Translations under genes and position numbers: made by a program
The notes under the pieces: model-generated
What the model was told of the DNA's origin: nothing
Seen by the model: only the letters and a program-made list of their open reading frames with translations
Databases searched by the model: none
Assembly: GCF_018802605.1 (NCBI RefSeq)
Contig: NZ_CP069161.1
Coordinates: forward strand, 2,356,001-2,420,000
Direction of reading: 5' to 3'
Length of the DNA stretch: 64,000 nucleotides
DNA from: Paludibacterium paludis
GTDB taxonomy: Bacteria; Pseudomonadota; Gammaproteobacteria; Burkholderiales; Chromobacteriaceae
In this document: positions 46,852-56,197 of the stretch, in pieces
Layout of the letters: every line of letters starts with the position of its first letter
Position numbering within the stretch: position 1 is the stretch's first letter

Positions 46852-47350
46852 GACCGGGCGCCTAGCGCTGCGGCAGCGCGCCCTGGCCGACCTTCCGGAA
46901 TGTCTGGCGATGGATCGCGACCCGGAGGTCACGCGCTACATCGAGGGTCCCTGGACGGATCCCGTGGCGCACGAAGCATTCGTGCGCGAGCGGATCGCCC
47001 GTTGGCCAGGACCCGACTTCGGCTACTGGACGGTCATTCCCCGAACAGGGCTGTCATGCGTTCTTGGCTGGATCATGCTGCTGCCCACCTCATCCCCGCA
47101 CAGCGCCGAACTTGGCTGGCGTTTCGCGCGCGCCGCGTGGGGAATGGGCTACGCGACCGAAGCCGCCCTCGCCGTCATTGCCCACGCCCGCCGGATCGGC
47201 ACGGTGCGCAGCCTGATCGCCGACATCGACACGCGCAATACCGCCTCGCGGCGGGTCGCCCACAAGCTTGGAATGAGGCCTGACAGCGCGCATGGGACGC
47301 GTGGCGAACAGCGCTTCGAACTGTCTCTGGACGACATCCGCGCGCACTGA
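46835..47350 (+). CDS. GNAT acetyltransferase (RimJ/RimL-like)
   Basis: A 171-aa product with LGWRFARAAWGMGYATEA as the acetyl-CoA-binding region and TRNTASRRVAHKLGM near the C-terminus, typical of RimJ/RimL-like enzymes. It begins inside the preceding GNAT gene. The substrate is unknown. Confidence 0.87.
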   Translation: MLPTLETGRLALRQRALADLPECLAMDRDPEVTRYIEGPWTDPVAHEAFVRERIARWPGPDFGYWTVIPRTGLSCVLGWIMLLPTSSPHSAELGWRFARAAWGMGYATEAALAVIAHARRIGTVRSLIADIDTRNTASRRVAHKLGMRPDSAHGTRGEQRFELSLDDIRAH

Positions 47351-47437
47351 CGTTGCGTTCGCGGCCCATGCCCGCCCAGCTCTCCGTCGCTCGCCGGATT
47401 TTCCCGAGAGAAACGCCGTGTCACGGGGCAAGGCGCG

Positions 47438-48202
47438 TCAGCGCGAGTCGGCGCGCAGCACGGTCACGCCCAGCGCATCGATGGCGGCAAGGCACGCCGA
47501 CGCCGCGTCGTGCTCCACGATCACCCCGCTGACCTCGGCGCATGGCGCGATCACCCAGGGCGACGCCGCATCGAGCTTTTCCGAGGACGCCAGCACCCAG
47601 GTTTCGGCGGCACGGCCCATCAGCGCGCGCTTGATGCCGCTCTCCTCCTGATCCCCCGTGGTGAGTCCCGCGCCGGCGCTGATGCCGGTCACCCCCATGA
47701 AGTACAGATCGGCGTGGATTCTGCCGGCCATTTCCACCGCCGCCGCGCCGACCGTGACCATCGAATGCTTGAACAGACGACCACCGATCAGCACCACATC
47801 GATACCCTCGTGATCCGTCAGTTCCACCGCGACGGTCGGACTGTGGGTGACCACGGTGGCCACCAGATCGCGCGGGAGCTGGCGGGCCAGCTCCCGGCAG
47901 GTGGTTCCGCCGTCCAATAGCACGATCTGCCCCGGCCGCACCATGGCCGCCGCGGTTTTCGCGATGGCGCGCTTGCCTTCCGGCTCCACCTTCGCCCGGC
48001 CGGCCAGGTTCGCCGTGGCCGGCGACGCCGGCAGAGCGCCGCCGTGCACCCGCAGCAGGCATCCCCTGGCGGCCAGATCGCGCAAATCGCGCCGGATCGT
48101 GTCCTCGGAGACGCCCAGCTCACGGCTGAGCGTGGCGGCCACCACCAGTCCTTCCTCGCGAAGCCGGCTCAGAATCCATTGTCGGCGTTGACGGGTCAGC
48201 AT
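47438..48202 (-). CDS. DeoR family transcriptional regulator
   Basis: A 254-aa regulator: N-terminal HTH (RRQWILSRLREEGLVVAATLSREL, shortened here to RQWILSRLREEG; then VSEDTIRRDLRDLAARG) and C-terminal DeoR sugar-phosphate sensor domain (MVTVGAAAVEMAGRIHADLYFM region). It is divergent from nudK and the shared gap carries three copies of a direct repeat, likely its operator. The effector is probably a phosphorylated sugar. Confidence 0.9.
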   Translation of the reverse strand: MLTRQRRQWILSRLREEGLVVAATLSRELGVSEDTIRRDLRDLAARGCLLRVHGGALPASPATANLAGRAKVEPEGKRAIAKTAAAMVRPGQIVLLDGGTTCRELARQLPRDLVATVVTHSPTVAVELTDHEGIDVVLIGGRLFKHSMVTVGAAAVEMAGRIHADLYFMGVTGISAGAGLTTGDQEESGIKRALMGRAAETWVLASSEKLDAASPWVIAPCAEVSGVIVEHDAASACLAAIDALGVTVLRADSR

Positions 48203-48226
48203 CGAAGTCTCCCCATTGGCATCAAG

Positions 48227-48280
48227 TTATGCACGATATTACTTGTTAGTGCACGATACTGCACGATATTATGCATAAAG
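48227..48280. promoter_or_regulatory. Triple direct-repeat operator between deoR-type and nudK genes
   Basis: GCACGATA(T/C)T occurs at 48231, 48251 and 48261, spaced 20 and 10 bp, with TTATGCA-like flanks. The phasing matches one helical turn. DeoR-family repressors often bind direct repeats, so this is a candidate site. Confidence 0.7.
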
Positions 48281-48316
48281 CATCACCTTCATTCACCCAC
48301 AGGAAGGCGCACGCTC

Positions 48317-48901
48317 ATGAACGATCCCATCCGCATCGTCGCGGTGGAAGTTCTTTCCGACGACTGGTTCATCCTGAAAAAAACCACCTTCGACTACCGT
48401 CGCCGCGACGGCAGCTGGCAGCGTCAGAGCCGCGAAACCTATGATCGCGGCAACGGTGCGACCATCCTGCTTTACAACAGGGAGGCGCGCACGGTTATCC
48501 TGACCCGCCAGTTCCGTTTTCCGGCGTTCGTCAACGGCTCCCCGGACGGCATGCTGATCGAAAGCTGCGCGGGCCTGCTCGATCTTGACGATCCGCTGAC
48601 CTGCATTCGCCGGGAAACCGAGGAAGAAACGGGATTCCGGGTAACGGACGTGCGCAAAGTGTTCGAGGCCTACATGAGCCCCGGCTCCGTCACCGAAAAG
48701 CTGTACTTTTTCGTCGGTCATTATCAAAGCGCAAACCGGGTCCGCGACGGCGGCGGAGACGCCAGCGAAGGCGAGGATATCGAGGTGCTGGAATTACCCA
48801 TAGAGCGGGCGATGGCGATGATCGACAGCGGAGAGATCCGAGATGGCAAGACCATCATGCTGCTTCAGCACGCCTGCCTGCACGGTCTTTTCGAACACTG
48901 A
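48317..48901 (+). CDS. nudK: GDP-mannose pyrophosphatase, Nudix family
   Basis: A 194-aa NudK-like enzyme that would hydrolyse GDP-mannose to GMP and mannose-1-phosphate. The Nudix region SCAGLLDLDDP, then RRETEEETGF, matches NudK rather than the strict box. The start MNDPIRIVAVEV follows the intergenic repeats. Divergent orientation with the DeoR-type gene suggests control by it. Confidence 0.82.
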   Translation: MNDPIRIVAVEVLSDDWFILKKTTFDYRRRDGSWQRQSRETYDRGNGATILLYNREARTVILTRQFRFPAFVNGSPDGMLIESCAGLLDLDDPLTCIRRETEEETGFRVTDVRKVFEAYMSPGSVTEKLYFFVGHYQSANRVRDGGGDASEGEDIEVLELPIERAMAMIDSGEIRDGKTIMLLQHACLHGLFEH

Positions 48902-49082
48902 ACCTTGTATGGCGATTACCGTCCGTTTCGTGCGGGCGGACCTTATCCGGAAAAAGCGGTCGGCGCTCTTCTTTCCTGTCTAACGTCATACACACGCTTT
49001 CTTGTCCATGACATGATATCGGAATACGTGAAGCATGATCGAACCCCCGATTCCGCGACGCCTCATGAGGAGCGCCCTGCCC

Positions 49083-50561
49083 ATGGCGACAGAAACCGAA
49101 TTGACACTGCGCTTGCCGCCCGGCCGGAATGCCGTTTTCCGCCGTTTCATCGCCCGGCACGCGGGCGAACACAACGGCCCGGTACGGGAGCGTCTGCGCC
49201 GCATCCACTACGACACCGAGGATGTCTCGCTGGCGCGGCACGGCCTGAGCCTGTGTCTGATCCGGCAGGACGGGCGATGGCGGCAATGTCTGACGCGGCG
49301 GGGACGGAGTAGCCGAACACCACGAACCGTTGAGATGCCCCTGAACGGGCCGGCACCGGGCCTGCATGGATTCGCCGGAACGGCAATCGGCAAGACCCTG
49401 GCAAAAGCGGTCGGGAACCACGCCATCGTCCCCCGGTTTTCCGAGACGTTGATCCGGACCGTCTGGATCGTGGGCGGATCGTCCGGCCGGCGGATCCGCG
49501 TACAACTCGATCAGGGCTCGCTGCGCGGTAACGGCCGGATGTTCGCCATCAACGATGCGACCTTTGCGCTCGAGCAGCAGGGGCCCGCCGAGGCCCTGTA
49601 CGCGCTGGCGCTGGAGGTGGCCGCCCGCTTGCCCGTGGAGCCGGTCGCTTCCGACCCCGGCGCGCGCGGCCGCATGCTATACGAGCCCGCGCAAGCGCCC
49701 GCGCCGTCACGGGCATGCCGCTTGGAGCCCGAATCGGGAGAAACCCGTTCCGGAGCCTTCCGTCTCGTCGTCCGCGAGTGCCCGCGCCATTTGCGCGCCA
49801 ATGTTCCGGGCATTCTTGACCGCTCCGACCCGGAGTGCATCCACCAGGCTCGCGTGGCGTTGCGCCGGCTGCGCAGCGCGCGCGCCCTGTTCTTGCGTGC
49901 GCAAACGGACGATGCCTGGACGATCATCGACACCGAAGCGCGCTGGCTGGCCGGCCGGCTTGGCGCCGTGCGCGATCTGGACGTGTTTCTGGATGAAACA
50001 CTGGCTGGCGCGGGAACCAATCATGACGACATCACGGCGCTGGCTGCCGCTATCGCGGCAAAGCGCGAAGCGAGCCGTGGAGAGCTGGCGGCAGCGCTGA
50101 CGTCGTCCCGTTACGGCCTGTTTTTGCTTCGTCTGACGCTCTGGCTGGCGCAAGACGGAACCGGCAAGACCGCATGGAACGGATTCGCCCGCCGTGCGCT
50201 TGAGCGGCGCAGGCGCGCGCTCGAAAAGCCCCCCCCTGTCGCCGGCAAGGAGAAAAAACGGCACATATTGCGCAAACGGGCGAAGAAGCTGCGCTATGCG
50301 GCGGAATTTCTCGCGTTCCGGTTCGATCGCCGGTCCGTTCGGCGTTATCTCGCGCCACTGAACGATCTGCTTGCCGTTCTGGGCCGGATGAATGACGCCG
50401 CCGTGGGGCGCGCCCTGCTGCTCCGGCTCGCCGAAGACACTCCATCGCTCGCACCGGCCGCGCGGACGGTGATCGCCCGCCTCGACGCCATGGAAAGCCG
50501 CAGGAAACCACAATTGGCGCGCGCTCGCCGGCGGTTGAGACATACCTCTGCGTTCTGGTGA
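49083..50561 (+). CDS. CYTH-CHAD domain protein
   Basis: A 492-aa product. The N-terminal CYTH triphosphatase-like domain (residues 1-215, opening ETELTLRLPPG, where the canonical ExExK has R in place of K) is followed by a CHAD domain (about 240-490: IHQARVALRRLRSARALF, KRHILRKRAKKLRYAAE) rich in basic residues. CHAD proteins bind polyphosphate. The start at 49083 was chosen because the domain begins there; ATGs at 49035 and 49065 are alternatives. It is convergent with the HD-GYP gene. Confidence 0.87.
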   Translation: MATETELTLRLPPGRNAVFRRFIARHAGEHNGPVRERLRRIHYDTEDVSLARHGLSLCLIRQDGRWRQCLTRRGRSSRTPRTVEMPLNGPAPGLHGFAGTAIGKTLAKAVGNHAIVPRFSETLIRTVWIVGGSSGRRIRVQLDQGSLRGNGRMFAINDATFALEQQGPAEALYALALEVAARLPVEPVASDPGARGRMLYEPAQAPAPSRACRLEPESGETRSGAFRLVVRECPRHLRANVPGILDRSDPECIHQARVALRRLRSARALFLRAQTDDAWTIIDTEARWLAGRLGAVRDLDVFLDETLAGAGTNHDDITALAAAIAAKREASRGELAAALTSSRYGLFLLRLTLWLAQDGTGKTAWNGFARRALERRRRALEKPPPVAGKEKKRHILRKRAKKLRYAAEFLAFRFDRRSVRRYLAPLNDLLAVLGRMNDAAVGRALLLRLAEDTPSLAPAARTVIARLDAMESRRKPQLARARRRLRHTSAFW

Positions 50562-50577
50562 GGCGGCCGCCGCGGAT

Positions 50578-51552
50578 TCACCCCTGCCAGGTATCCCGGA
50601 TCCGGCGGATTTCGGGCAAAATGGAGACAAATGTCCCGACGTAGTCCGGCGCGAAATGCGATCCCGCCGAACCGGCGATTTCCGCCACGGCAGCCTCCAT
50701 GGACCACGGTTCCTTGTAGGGCCTTCGCGTTGTCAGCGCATCGAACACGTCGGCGATCGCCACGATCCGGGCGCTCTCGGGAATGGCGTCCCCGGCCAGG
50801 GCATCGGGGTAACCGCTGCCATCCCATCGTTCGTGATGACGGAGCGCCACTTCGGCCGCCATCACGAACAGCGGCGTATCGCTTTTTCTGAGGATTTCAT
50901 AGCCGATATCCGTGTGCCGCTTCATCACATCCCATTGTTCGGGCGAGAGCCTGCCCGGGAACTTCAGGATGTCGTCGGGTATACCGATCTTGCCGGTATC
51001 GTGCATCGGCGCGGCCAGCTCCAGCATGTCGGCGCGCTCGGCCGACCAGCCGGCGGCAAGCGCCAAGGCCCTCGCGTAGGCGGCCATACGCCAGATATGC
51101 GCGCCGGTGTCCGTGTCGTTGTAGTGTCCGGCCTCGCCCAGCATGAAAATCGCTTCGCGCTGGCGGTTCTCGACCTCGCGCGCCTTCACCAGCATCAGGT
51201 GCGTCTGGATGCGGCGCAGCACGATCGGCGCGGATACCGGCTTCTGGATGTAGTCGACCGCGCCGACATCGAACCCCAGCGCCTCGTCGTCCACCGACTC
51301 CATGGCGGTGACAAAAATCACCGGAATGGCCTGCGTCTCTGGCAAGGCCTTCAATTCGCGGCACAACTGATAACCGTCCATGTCCGGCATCGAAATGTCG
51401 AGCAGAATCAGATCCGGCCGGTGCTGCCGCGCCGCTTCCAGCCCCTTTCTGGCGTTTGTCGCGAAAACGAGCTGATAGCTGCCTTTGAGGATTTGCCGCA
51501 AAAGCTGCAGGTTGTTGGGTTCGTCATCCACCGCCAGGATTTTTTTCAGCAT
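50578..51552 (-). CDS. Response regulator with HD-GYP c-di-GMP phosphodiesterase domain
   Basis: A 324-aa product. REC domain (about 1-120, with phospho-acceptor in LILLDISMPDMDG) is followed by a complete HD-GYP domain: HDTGKIGIPDDILKFPG, HTDIGYEIL, LRHHERWDGSGYPDALAG, and FDALTTRRPYK. It should degrade c-di-GMP when phosphorylated. It starts 4 bp after the hybrid kinase stop, with GGAGTGAGG upstream, so they form an operon. Confidence 0.92.
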   Translation of the reverse strand: MLKKILAVDDEPNNLQLLRQILKGSYQLVFATNARKGLEAARQHRPDLILLDISMPDMDGYQLCRELKALPETQAIPVIFVTAMESVDDEALGFDVGAVDYIQKPVSAPIVLRRIQTHLMLVKAREVENRQREAIFMLGEAGHYNDTDTGAHIWRMAAYARALALAAGWSAERADMLELAAPMHDTGKIGIPDDILKFPGRLSPEQWDVMKRHTDIGYEILRKSDTPLFVMAAEVALRHHERWDGSGYPDALAGDAIPESARIVAIADVFDALTTRRPYKEPWSMEAAVAEIAGSAGSHFAPDYVGTFVSILPEIRRIRDTWQG

Positions 51553-51556
51553 GGCC

Positions 51557-54500
51557 TCACTCCTTCACTTCCCCCGAGCCACCGGAGAGTTTTTCCACCT
51601 CGTCCCGTGCCCCGTCAAAATCGAAGGCGGCAATCCGGGTTCGTAGCGGGGCCAGAGCGGCATCACCCACGCATCGGGCCAATTCGTCGATCACGGGTTC
51701 CACCACATCGGGGTCGAGCGAATCCAGCCCCGCCCGGATCGCCGCCAGAAGCCGCGCGACCGTCGATGGATCGGCGTCGCCCGCCCACGCGGATCCGCCA
51801 TCCGGCAGCACCAGCCGGGCGATGCCGCGCGCGACCTGGGTCAGCTCATTCGCCAGATCATGAAGCACGGCCCCGATTTGCTGCATGTCGCCCGATTTGA
51901 GCTGCGCATCCACATGCGCGGCCAGGCTCGCCACCCGATCCAGCGCAAGGTTCGCCGCCACACCCTTGAGCGCATGGGCGACCACTCGCGCGCGCTCCTT
52001 GCCGTTCTCCTCGCCAAGCCGGCGCGCCATTTCACCGGCGTCATCGGCATTGCGCTCGGCGAACTGGATCAACGCTTTGGCATAGGCCTGCGCGTCGCCC
52101 CAGGACAGCAACGCCCGCGGAACATCGGCGCAGCGCGATACCGGGGCAAAGTCCACCTGAACTCCCGTGGCTCCCTCCATATCGCGGGCAAGATGCAAAC
52201 TGCCCCGGCCTTCCGGCACATGCTGCTCCATAGTGGCCAGCAAATGGTTGAAATCGATCGGTTTGGCTTCGATTCCGTCCATGCCCGCGGCGAAGCAGCG
52301 GCGATTGTCTTCGCGCATCACGCTCGCGGTCAGCGCCAGAATCGGCGTGCGCGCACCAGCGGCCGACTCGAGGGCACGGATAGCGCGCGTCGCCTCCAGG
52401 CCGTCCATTTCCGGCATCATGACGTCCATCAAAATGATATCGAAAGACTCGTGACGAATTTTTTCCAGGGCTTCCAGACCGTTTTTCACCCACGTCACCT
52501 CGTGCCCCTGACGTTTCAGCCGCAAGGTCACCAGGATGGCATTGGCCTCGATATCCTCGGCCAGCAACACTCTGAAAGTGCGCGGTGACTGAAATTCGTC
52601 GCAGGTGACAAAACCCTCGTCGGGCAAGCATTCCTCGCCCTGGCTCCAGGTCGGCATCCTAGCCGTGAAATGGAAAACCGACCCCTGTTCCGGCTCGCTT
52701 TCCACCCAGACCTCGCCCTCCATCAATTCGACGATCTGCCGGGTGATGGTCGTTCCAAGCCCGGTGCCGCCGAACCGGCGGGTCGTGCTGATGTCGGCCT
52801 GGGAAAACGCTTCGAAGACTTTTTCGACCTGTTCCGGCGTCATTCCGATACCGCTGTCGCTGACGGAGAAGTGCAGCATGTCAGGCCGGTTCGCCGCTGC
52901 CACGGCAAGCCGCACGCCACCCTTTTCGGTGAACTTGATCGCATTGCTGACCAGGTTGAGGATCACCTGGCGCAAGCGTGTCGGGTCTCCGACAAAATGC
53001 ACCGGAAGCGAAGCCGGGTAATCGACAGACATCGTCAACCCTTTTTCGGCGGCGCGATGCTCGATCGTCCCCAGCGCCGCCACCAGCGTGTTGGGCAGAT
53101 GGAAGCCGACCCGCTCGAGGGTGAATTTGCCGCTCTCGAGCTTGGAGATGTCCAGGACATCATTGATGATGCCAAGCAATGACTTGGCCGAACCGAGAAT
53201 GGTTTGCACATAGCGCGTCACTTCGGCGGACAAATGCCGCTCCTGCAGGACAAGTTCGGCGAAACCGATGATGGCATTCATCGGTGTGCGGATTTCGTGA
53301 CTCATGTTGGCGATGAATGCCGCCTTGACCCGAACGCCGGCCTCGGCGTCTTCCTTGGCTCGCTGCAATACCGCTTCGGCGCGTTTCTGGGAAGAGATAT
53401 CGGAAATGAACCCGACGAAAAGATGGCGATTGGCGGAGATCTGCGCGTGCCCCACCGACAGATACGCGGGAAACTGTGTGCCGTCCTTGCGCCGGGCCAG
53501 CACTTCCCGTCCGCGTCCGATGACCGTGCTGCGGCCGGTGGCGAGGAATGCCTCCAGGTGGCGCTGGTGCAGGCCCGACTCCTCCGCCGGCATGAGAAGG
53601 GAAACATTCTTGCCGCTCACTTCCGCCAGCGACCAGCCGAAAAGGGCTTCCGCGGCGGGGTTGAAAGTATGGATCAGCCCGTGTTCGTCGATGGTGACGA
53701 TACCGCTGACCGCGGTCTGCACGATGGCCTTCACCTCGGTGGTGGCGATCGCCACCAGTTCCTTCAGGTGATCCCTGTGCCGGGTCAGTTCCGCCTCGGC
53801 GGCCTTGCGCTCGGAGATATCGGCGATGATGCCGACGAACATCGGCTCGCCGCCGACCTGCATCGCGCCGACGGACAAATGCATCGGAAATGTCGAGCCG
53901 TCCTTGCGTAACCCCTCCACCTCCCGTCCCTTGCCGATCACGCGCGGATTCCCTTCCCGCAAAAAGCGCTCAAGGTAACCGTCATGCTCCGAGCGATAGG
54001 GTTCGGGCATCAGCATCCTGACATTCCGGCCGGCCATGTCGTCCGCCGCATAGCCAAAGAGCCTTTGCGCCGCGGGGTTGATCGTTCCGATGATCCCGCG
54101 CGCGTCGATGGTGATGATGGGATTGGCGGCCGTATCGAGAATGGCGCGTGTCATTTCGAGGCTGACGGCGAGCTTGCCCTCCGCCTCCTTGAGCTTGCTG
54201 ATGTCGGCAATGATGCCGACGAACAGCGGCTTGCCGCCGACTTGCATCGCGCCCACGGACAGGTGCATCGGAAACGTCGAGCCGTCCTTGCGCCGGCCCT
54301 GCACCTCCCTGCCCTTGCCGATGATGCGCGGCTCTCCGCCACCAAGAAAACGCGCCAGATACCCGTCGTGCTCCGACCGGTAAGGTTCGGGCATCAGCAA
54401 GCTCACGTTGCGGCCCAGCACGTCGTCCCTGGCGTAGCCGAACAGTCGCTCGGCCGCGGGGTTGAAGGTGCTGACGAGTCCCGACGCATCGATGGTGATG

Positions 54501-54946
54501 ATGGGATTGGCCGCCGTATCGAGGATGGCCCGGGTCATCTCCTGGCTGGAGGCGAGATCTTCCTCGACATGCCGCTGGCCGGACAGATCGACGACCGATC
54601 CGACAAATACTCGAAGTTGGCCAAGCTTCACCTCGCTGACAGCCAGCCACATCGGGAATACCGTGCCATCCTTGCGCAGGCCGACGACCTCCCGGCCCTT
54701 GCCGATGATTCTGGGATTTCCTTCGCTCAAATAACGCGCCAGATACCGGTCATGCTCCGAGTGGTAAGGCTCGGGCATGAGGCGGGAAACATTGTTTCCC
54801 TGCACCTCGTCCGCCGAAAAACCGAAAATGCGCTCGGACACGGCATCGAATGACAGAACCCGGCCCTGTTCGTCCAGGGTCACTGTTCCCACCGCGGTGA
54901 TGCCGCCCCGTCGGGAACGGGATACTGATTTTTCGCCATGACTCAT
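51557..54946 (-). CDS. Hybrid sensor histidine kinase, four PAS domains, REC and Hpt
   Basis: A 1129-aa cytoplasmic kinase with no TM helix. Four PAS domains (about 15-140, 140-265, 265-395, 395-525) precede the HisKA box FIANMSHEIRTPMNAIIGF, HATPase (DSGIGMTPEQVEKVFEAF), REC (FDIILMDVMMPEMDG) and Hpt (VVAHALKGVAANLALD). GAGGAGG with a 6-bp gap supports the ATG at 54946; 54982 is the longer alternative. PAS units 2 and 3 are nearly identical. It likely passes phosphate to the HD-GYP regulator encoded next. Confidence 0.92.
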   Translation of the reverse strand: MSHGEKSVSRSRRGGITAVGTVTLDEQGRVLSFDAVSERIFGFSADEVQGNNVSRLMPEPYHSEHDRYLARYLSEGNPRIIGKGREVVGLRKDGTVFPMWLAVSEVKLGQLRVFVGSVVDLSGQRHVEEDLASSQEMTRAILDTAANPIITIDASGLVSTFNPAAERLFGYARDDVLGRNVSLLMPEPYRSEHDGYLARFLGGGEPRIIGKGREVQGRRKDGSTFPMHLSVGAMQVGGKPLFVGIIADISKLKEAEGKLAVSLEMTRAILDTAANPIITIDARGIIGTINPAAQRLFGYAADDMAGRNVRMLMPEPYRSEHDGYLERFLREGNPRVIGKGREVEGLRKDGSTFPMHLSVGAMQVGGEPMFVGIIADISERKAAEAELTRHRDHLKELVAIATTEVKAIVQTAVSGIVTIDEHGLIHTFNPAAEALFGWSLAEVSGKNVSLLMPAEESGLHQRHLEAFLATGRSTVIGRGREVLARRKDGTQFPAYLSVGHAQISANRHLFVGFISDISSQKRAEAVLQRAKEDAEAGVRVKAAFIANMSHEIRTPMNAIIGFAELVLQERHLSAEVTRYVQTILGSAKSLLGIINDVLDISKLESGKFTLERVGFHLPNTLVAALGTIEHRAAEKGLTMSVDYPASLPVHFVGDPTRLRQVILNLVSNAIKFTEKGGVRLAVAAANRPDMLHFSVSDSGIGMTPEQVEKVFEAFSQADISTTRRFGGTGLGTTITRQIVELMEGEVWVESEPEQGSVFHFTARMPTWSQGEECLPDEGFVTCDEFQSPRTFRVLLAEDIEANAILVTLRLKRQGHEVTWVKNGLEALEKIRHESFDIILMDVMMPEMDGLEATRAIRALESAAGARTPILALTASVMREDNRRCFAAGMDGIEAKPIDFNHLLATMEQHVPEGRGSLHLARDMEGATGVQVDFAPVSRCADVPRALLSWGDAQAYAKALIQFAERNADDAGEMARRLGEENGKERARVVAHALKGVAANLALDRVASLAAHVDAQLKSGDMQQIGAVLHDLANELTQVARGIARLVLPDGGSAWAGDADPSTVARLLAAIRAGLDSLDPDVVEPVIDELARCVGDAALAPLRTRIAAFDFDGARDEVEKLSGGSGEVKE
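53800..54567 (-). repeat. Tandem PAS repeat inside the hybrid kinase gene
   Basis: Two in-frame units with a period of 384 bp (128 codons) share KDGSTFPMHLSVGAMQVGG and neighbouring text almost exactly. The copies reflect a recent internal duplication. Edges are approximate. Confidence 0.6.
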
Positions 54947-55045
54947 GGTCGCCTCCTCGAGACCGCCCTCGTCACGGGCCATGTTACTTATGGATAGCCA
55001 CTCCCCTCCCTTTATGCCAAATCAAGTCGCCCGCCCAAAGAACAG

Positions 55046-55192
55046 TCAAAGCGCCATGCCCAGGATTTTCATCGCCGTTCTCAGTGCAACGGCAAGCACG
55101 GCGAGCGCCGCCGTGCCGCCGCACCAGAGTCCGGCGAACCACACGATTTTCTCGAGGCGTGACGATTCGCGTCTCGCGTTTTGCGGTCTCAT
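55046..55192 (-). CDS. DUF2474 small membrane protein
   Basis: A 48-aa product, MRPQNARRESSRLEKIVWF then one TM helix (AGLWCGGTAALAVLAVAL). DUF2474 proteins accompany cyanide-insensitive bd oxidase genes and probably act as a small third subunit, like CydX. The start codon directly follows the cioB stop (0-bp gap). Confidence 0.75.
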   Translation of the reverse strand: MRPQNARRESSRLEKIVWFAGLWCGGTAALAVLAVALRTAMKILGMAL

Positions 55193-56197
55193 CTAGTGGT
55201 ACCCCTCGTCCGACGCGCGCACCTTCCCGCGAAAAACCCAATACCCCAGCGCCGAATACACCAGGATGACCGGGATGATGATCACCGCGCCGACCAGGGT
55301 GAAGGCGAGACTCGACTCGGGCGCCGCCGCCTGCCATAACGACACCGAAGGCGGTATCAGCATGGGCCAGATGCTGATCACGAAACCCGCGTACCCGAGC
55401 GCGGCAAGCAACAGGGCGAAGCCATAGGGCTGTCGTTCGTTCTTATTGCGGCACGCGCGCAGGATTGCCGCGACGCAGGCCAGCACAGCCAGGGGAACCG
55501 GCATCAGGAAGAACAGATTCGGCAGACGGAACCAGCGCTCGCCTATCGCCGTGTCCAGCAGCGGAGTCCAGATACTGACCATCCCAATCGCCGCCAGCCA
55601 CGCCCAGGTCAGAAACGGCATGATCCGGAACAGCCGGCGCTGCAGATCGCCGTCGGTCTTGATGATCAGCCAACCGCAGCCGAGCGCGGCATAGGTGATC
55701 ACGACACCGGCGCCGGTGAACAGGCTGAACGGTGTGAGCCAATCGAAAACACCTCCGGCGAACTCCCTTCCCTCGACCCGGATGCCCTGGATGTAGGCGC
55801 CCAGGGCCACCCCCTGAAAGAACGCCGCGCCGGATGAGCCCAGGATAAAGGCCAGATCCCACACATGGCGCGTTCGCCGCGCCTTGCCGCGGATTTCGAA
55901 CGCCACTCCCCGGAAAATCAATCCGCACAACATCAGGATCAACGGCAGATACAGCGCGGAAAGCACGGCCGAGTAGACAACGGGGAAGGCCGCGAAGAGA
56001 CCGGCCCCGCCAAGCACCAGCCAGGTTTCGTTGGCATCCCATACCGGAGCCACGGTGTTCATCATCACATTGCGGTCGCGTTCCTCCGGGAAAAACGGAA
56101 ACAGTATCCCGATTCCCAGATCGAATCCGTCCAGCATCACGTAGATAAATACTCCCAGAGCGATGATGCCCGCCCAAACCGACGGTAAATCAAACAT
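55193..56197 (-). CDS. cioB: Cytochrome bd-type quinol oxidase subunit II
   Basis: A 334-aa CydB/CioB-like membrane protein with about 9 TM helices. The N-terminal phrase VMLDGFDLGIGILFPF and DANETWLVLGGAGLFAAFP are diagnostic. It starts 8 bp inside the end of cioA, with GGAGG upstream, which favours MFDLPS as the start; an upstream in-frame start at 56236 adds 13 residues. With cioA it would form the terminal oxidase. Confidence 0.92.
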   Translation of the reverse strand: MFDLPSVWAGIIALGVFIYVMLDGFDLGIGILFPFFPEERDRNVMMNTVAPVWDANETWLVLGGAGLFAAFPVVYSAVLSALYLPLILMLCGLIFRGVAFEIRGKARRTRHVWDLAFILGSSGAAFFQGVALGAYIQGIRVEGREFAGGVFDWLTPFSLFTGAGVVITYAALGCGWLIIKTDGDLQRRLFRIMPFLTWAWLAAIGMVSIWTPLLDTAIGERWFRLPNLFFLMPVPLAVLACVAAILRACRNKNERQPYGFALLLAALGYAGFVISIWPMLIPPSVSLWQAAAPESSLAFTLVGAVIIIPVILVYSALGYWVFRGKVRASDEGYH

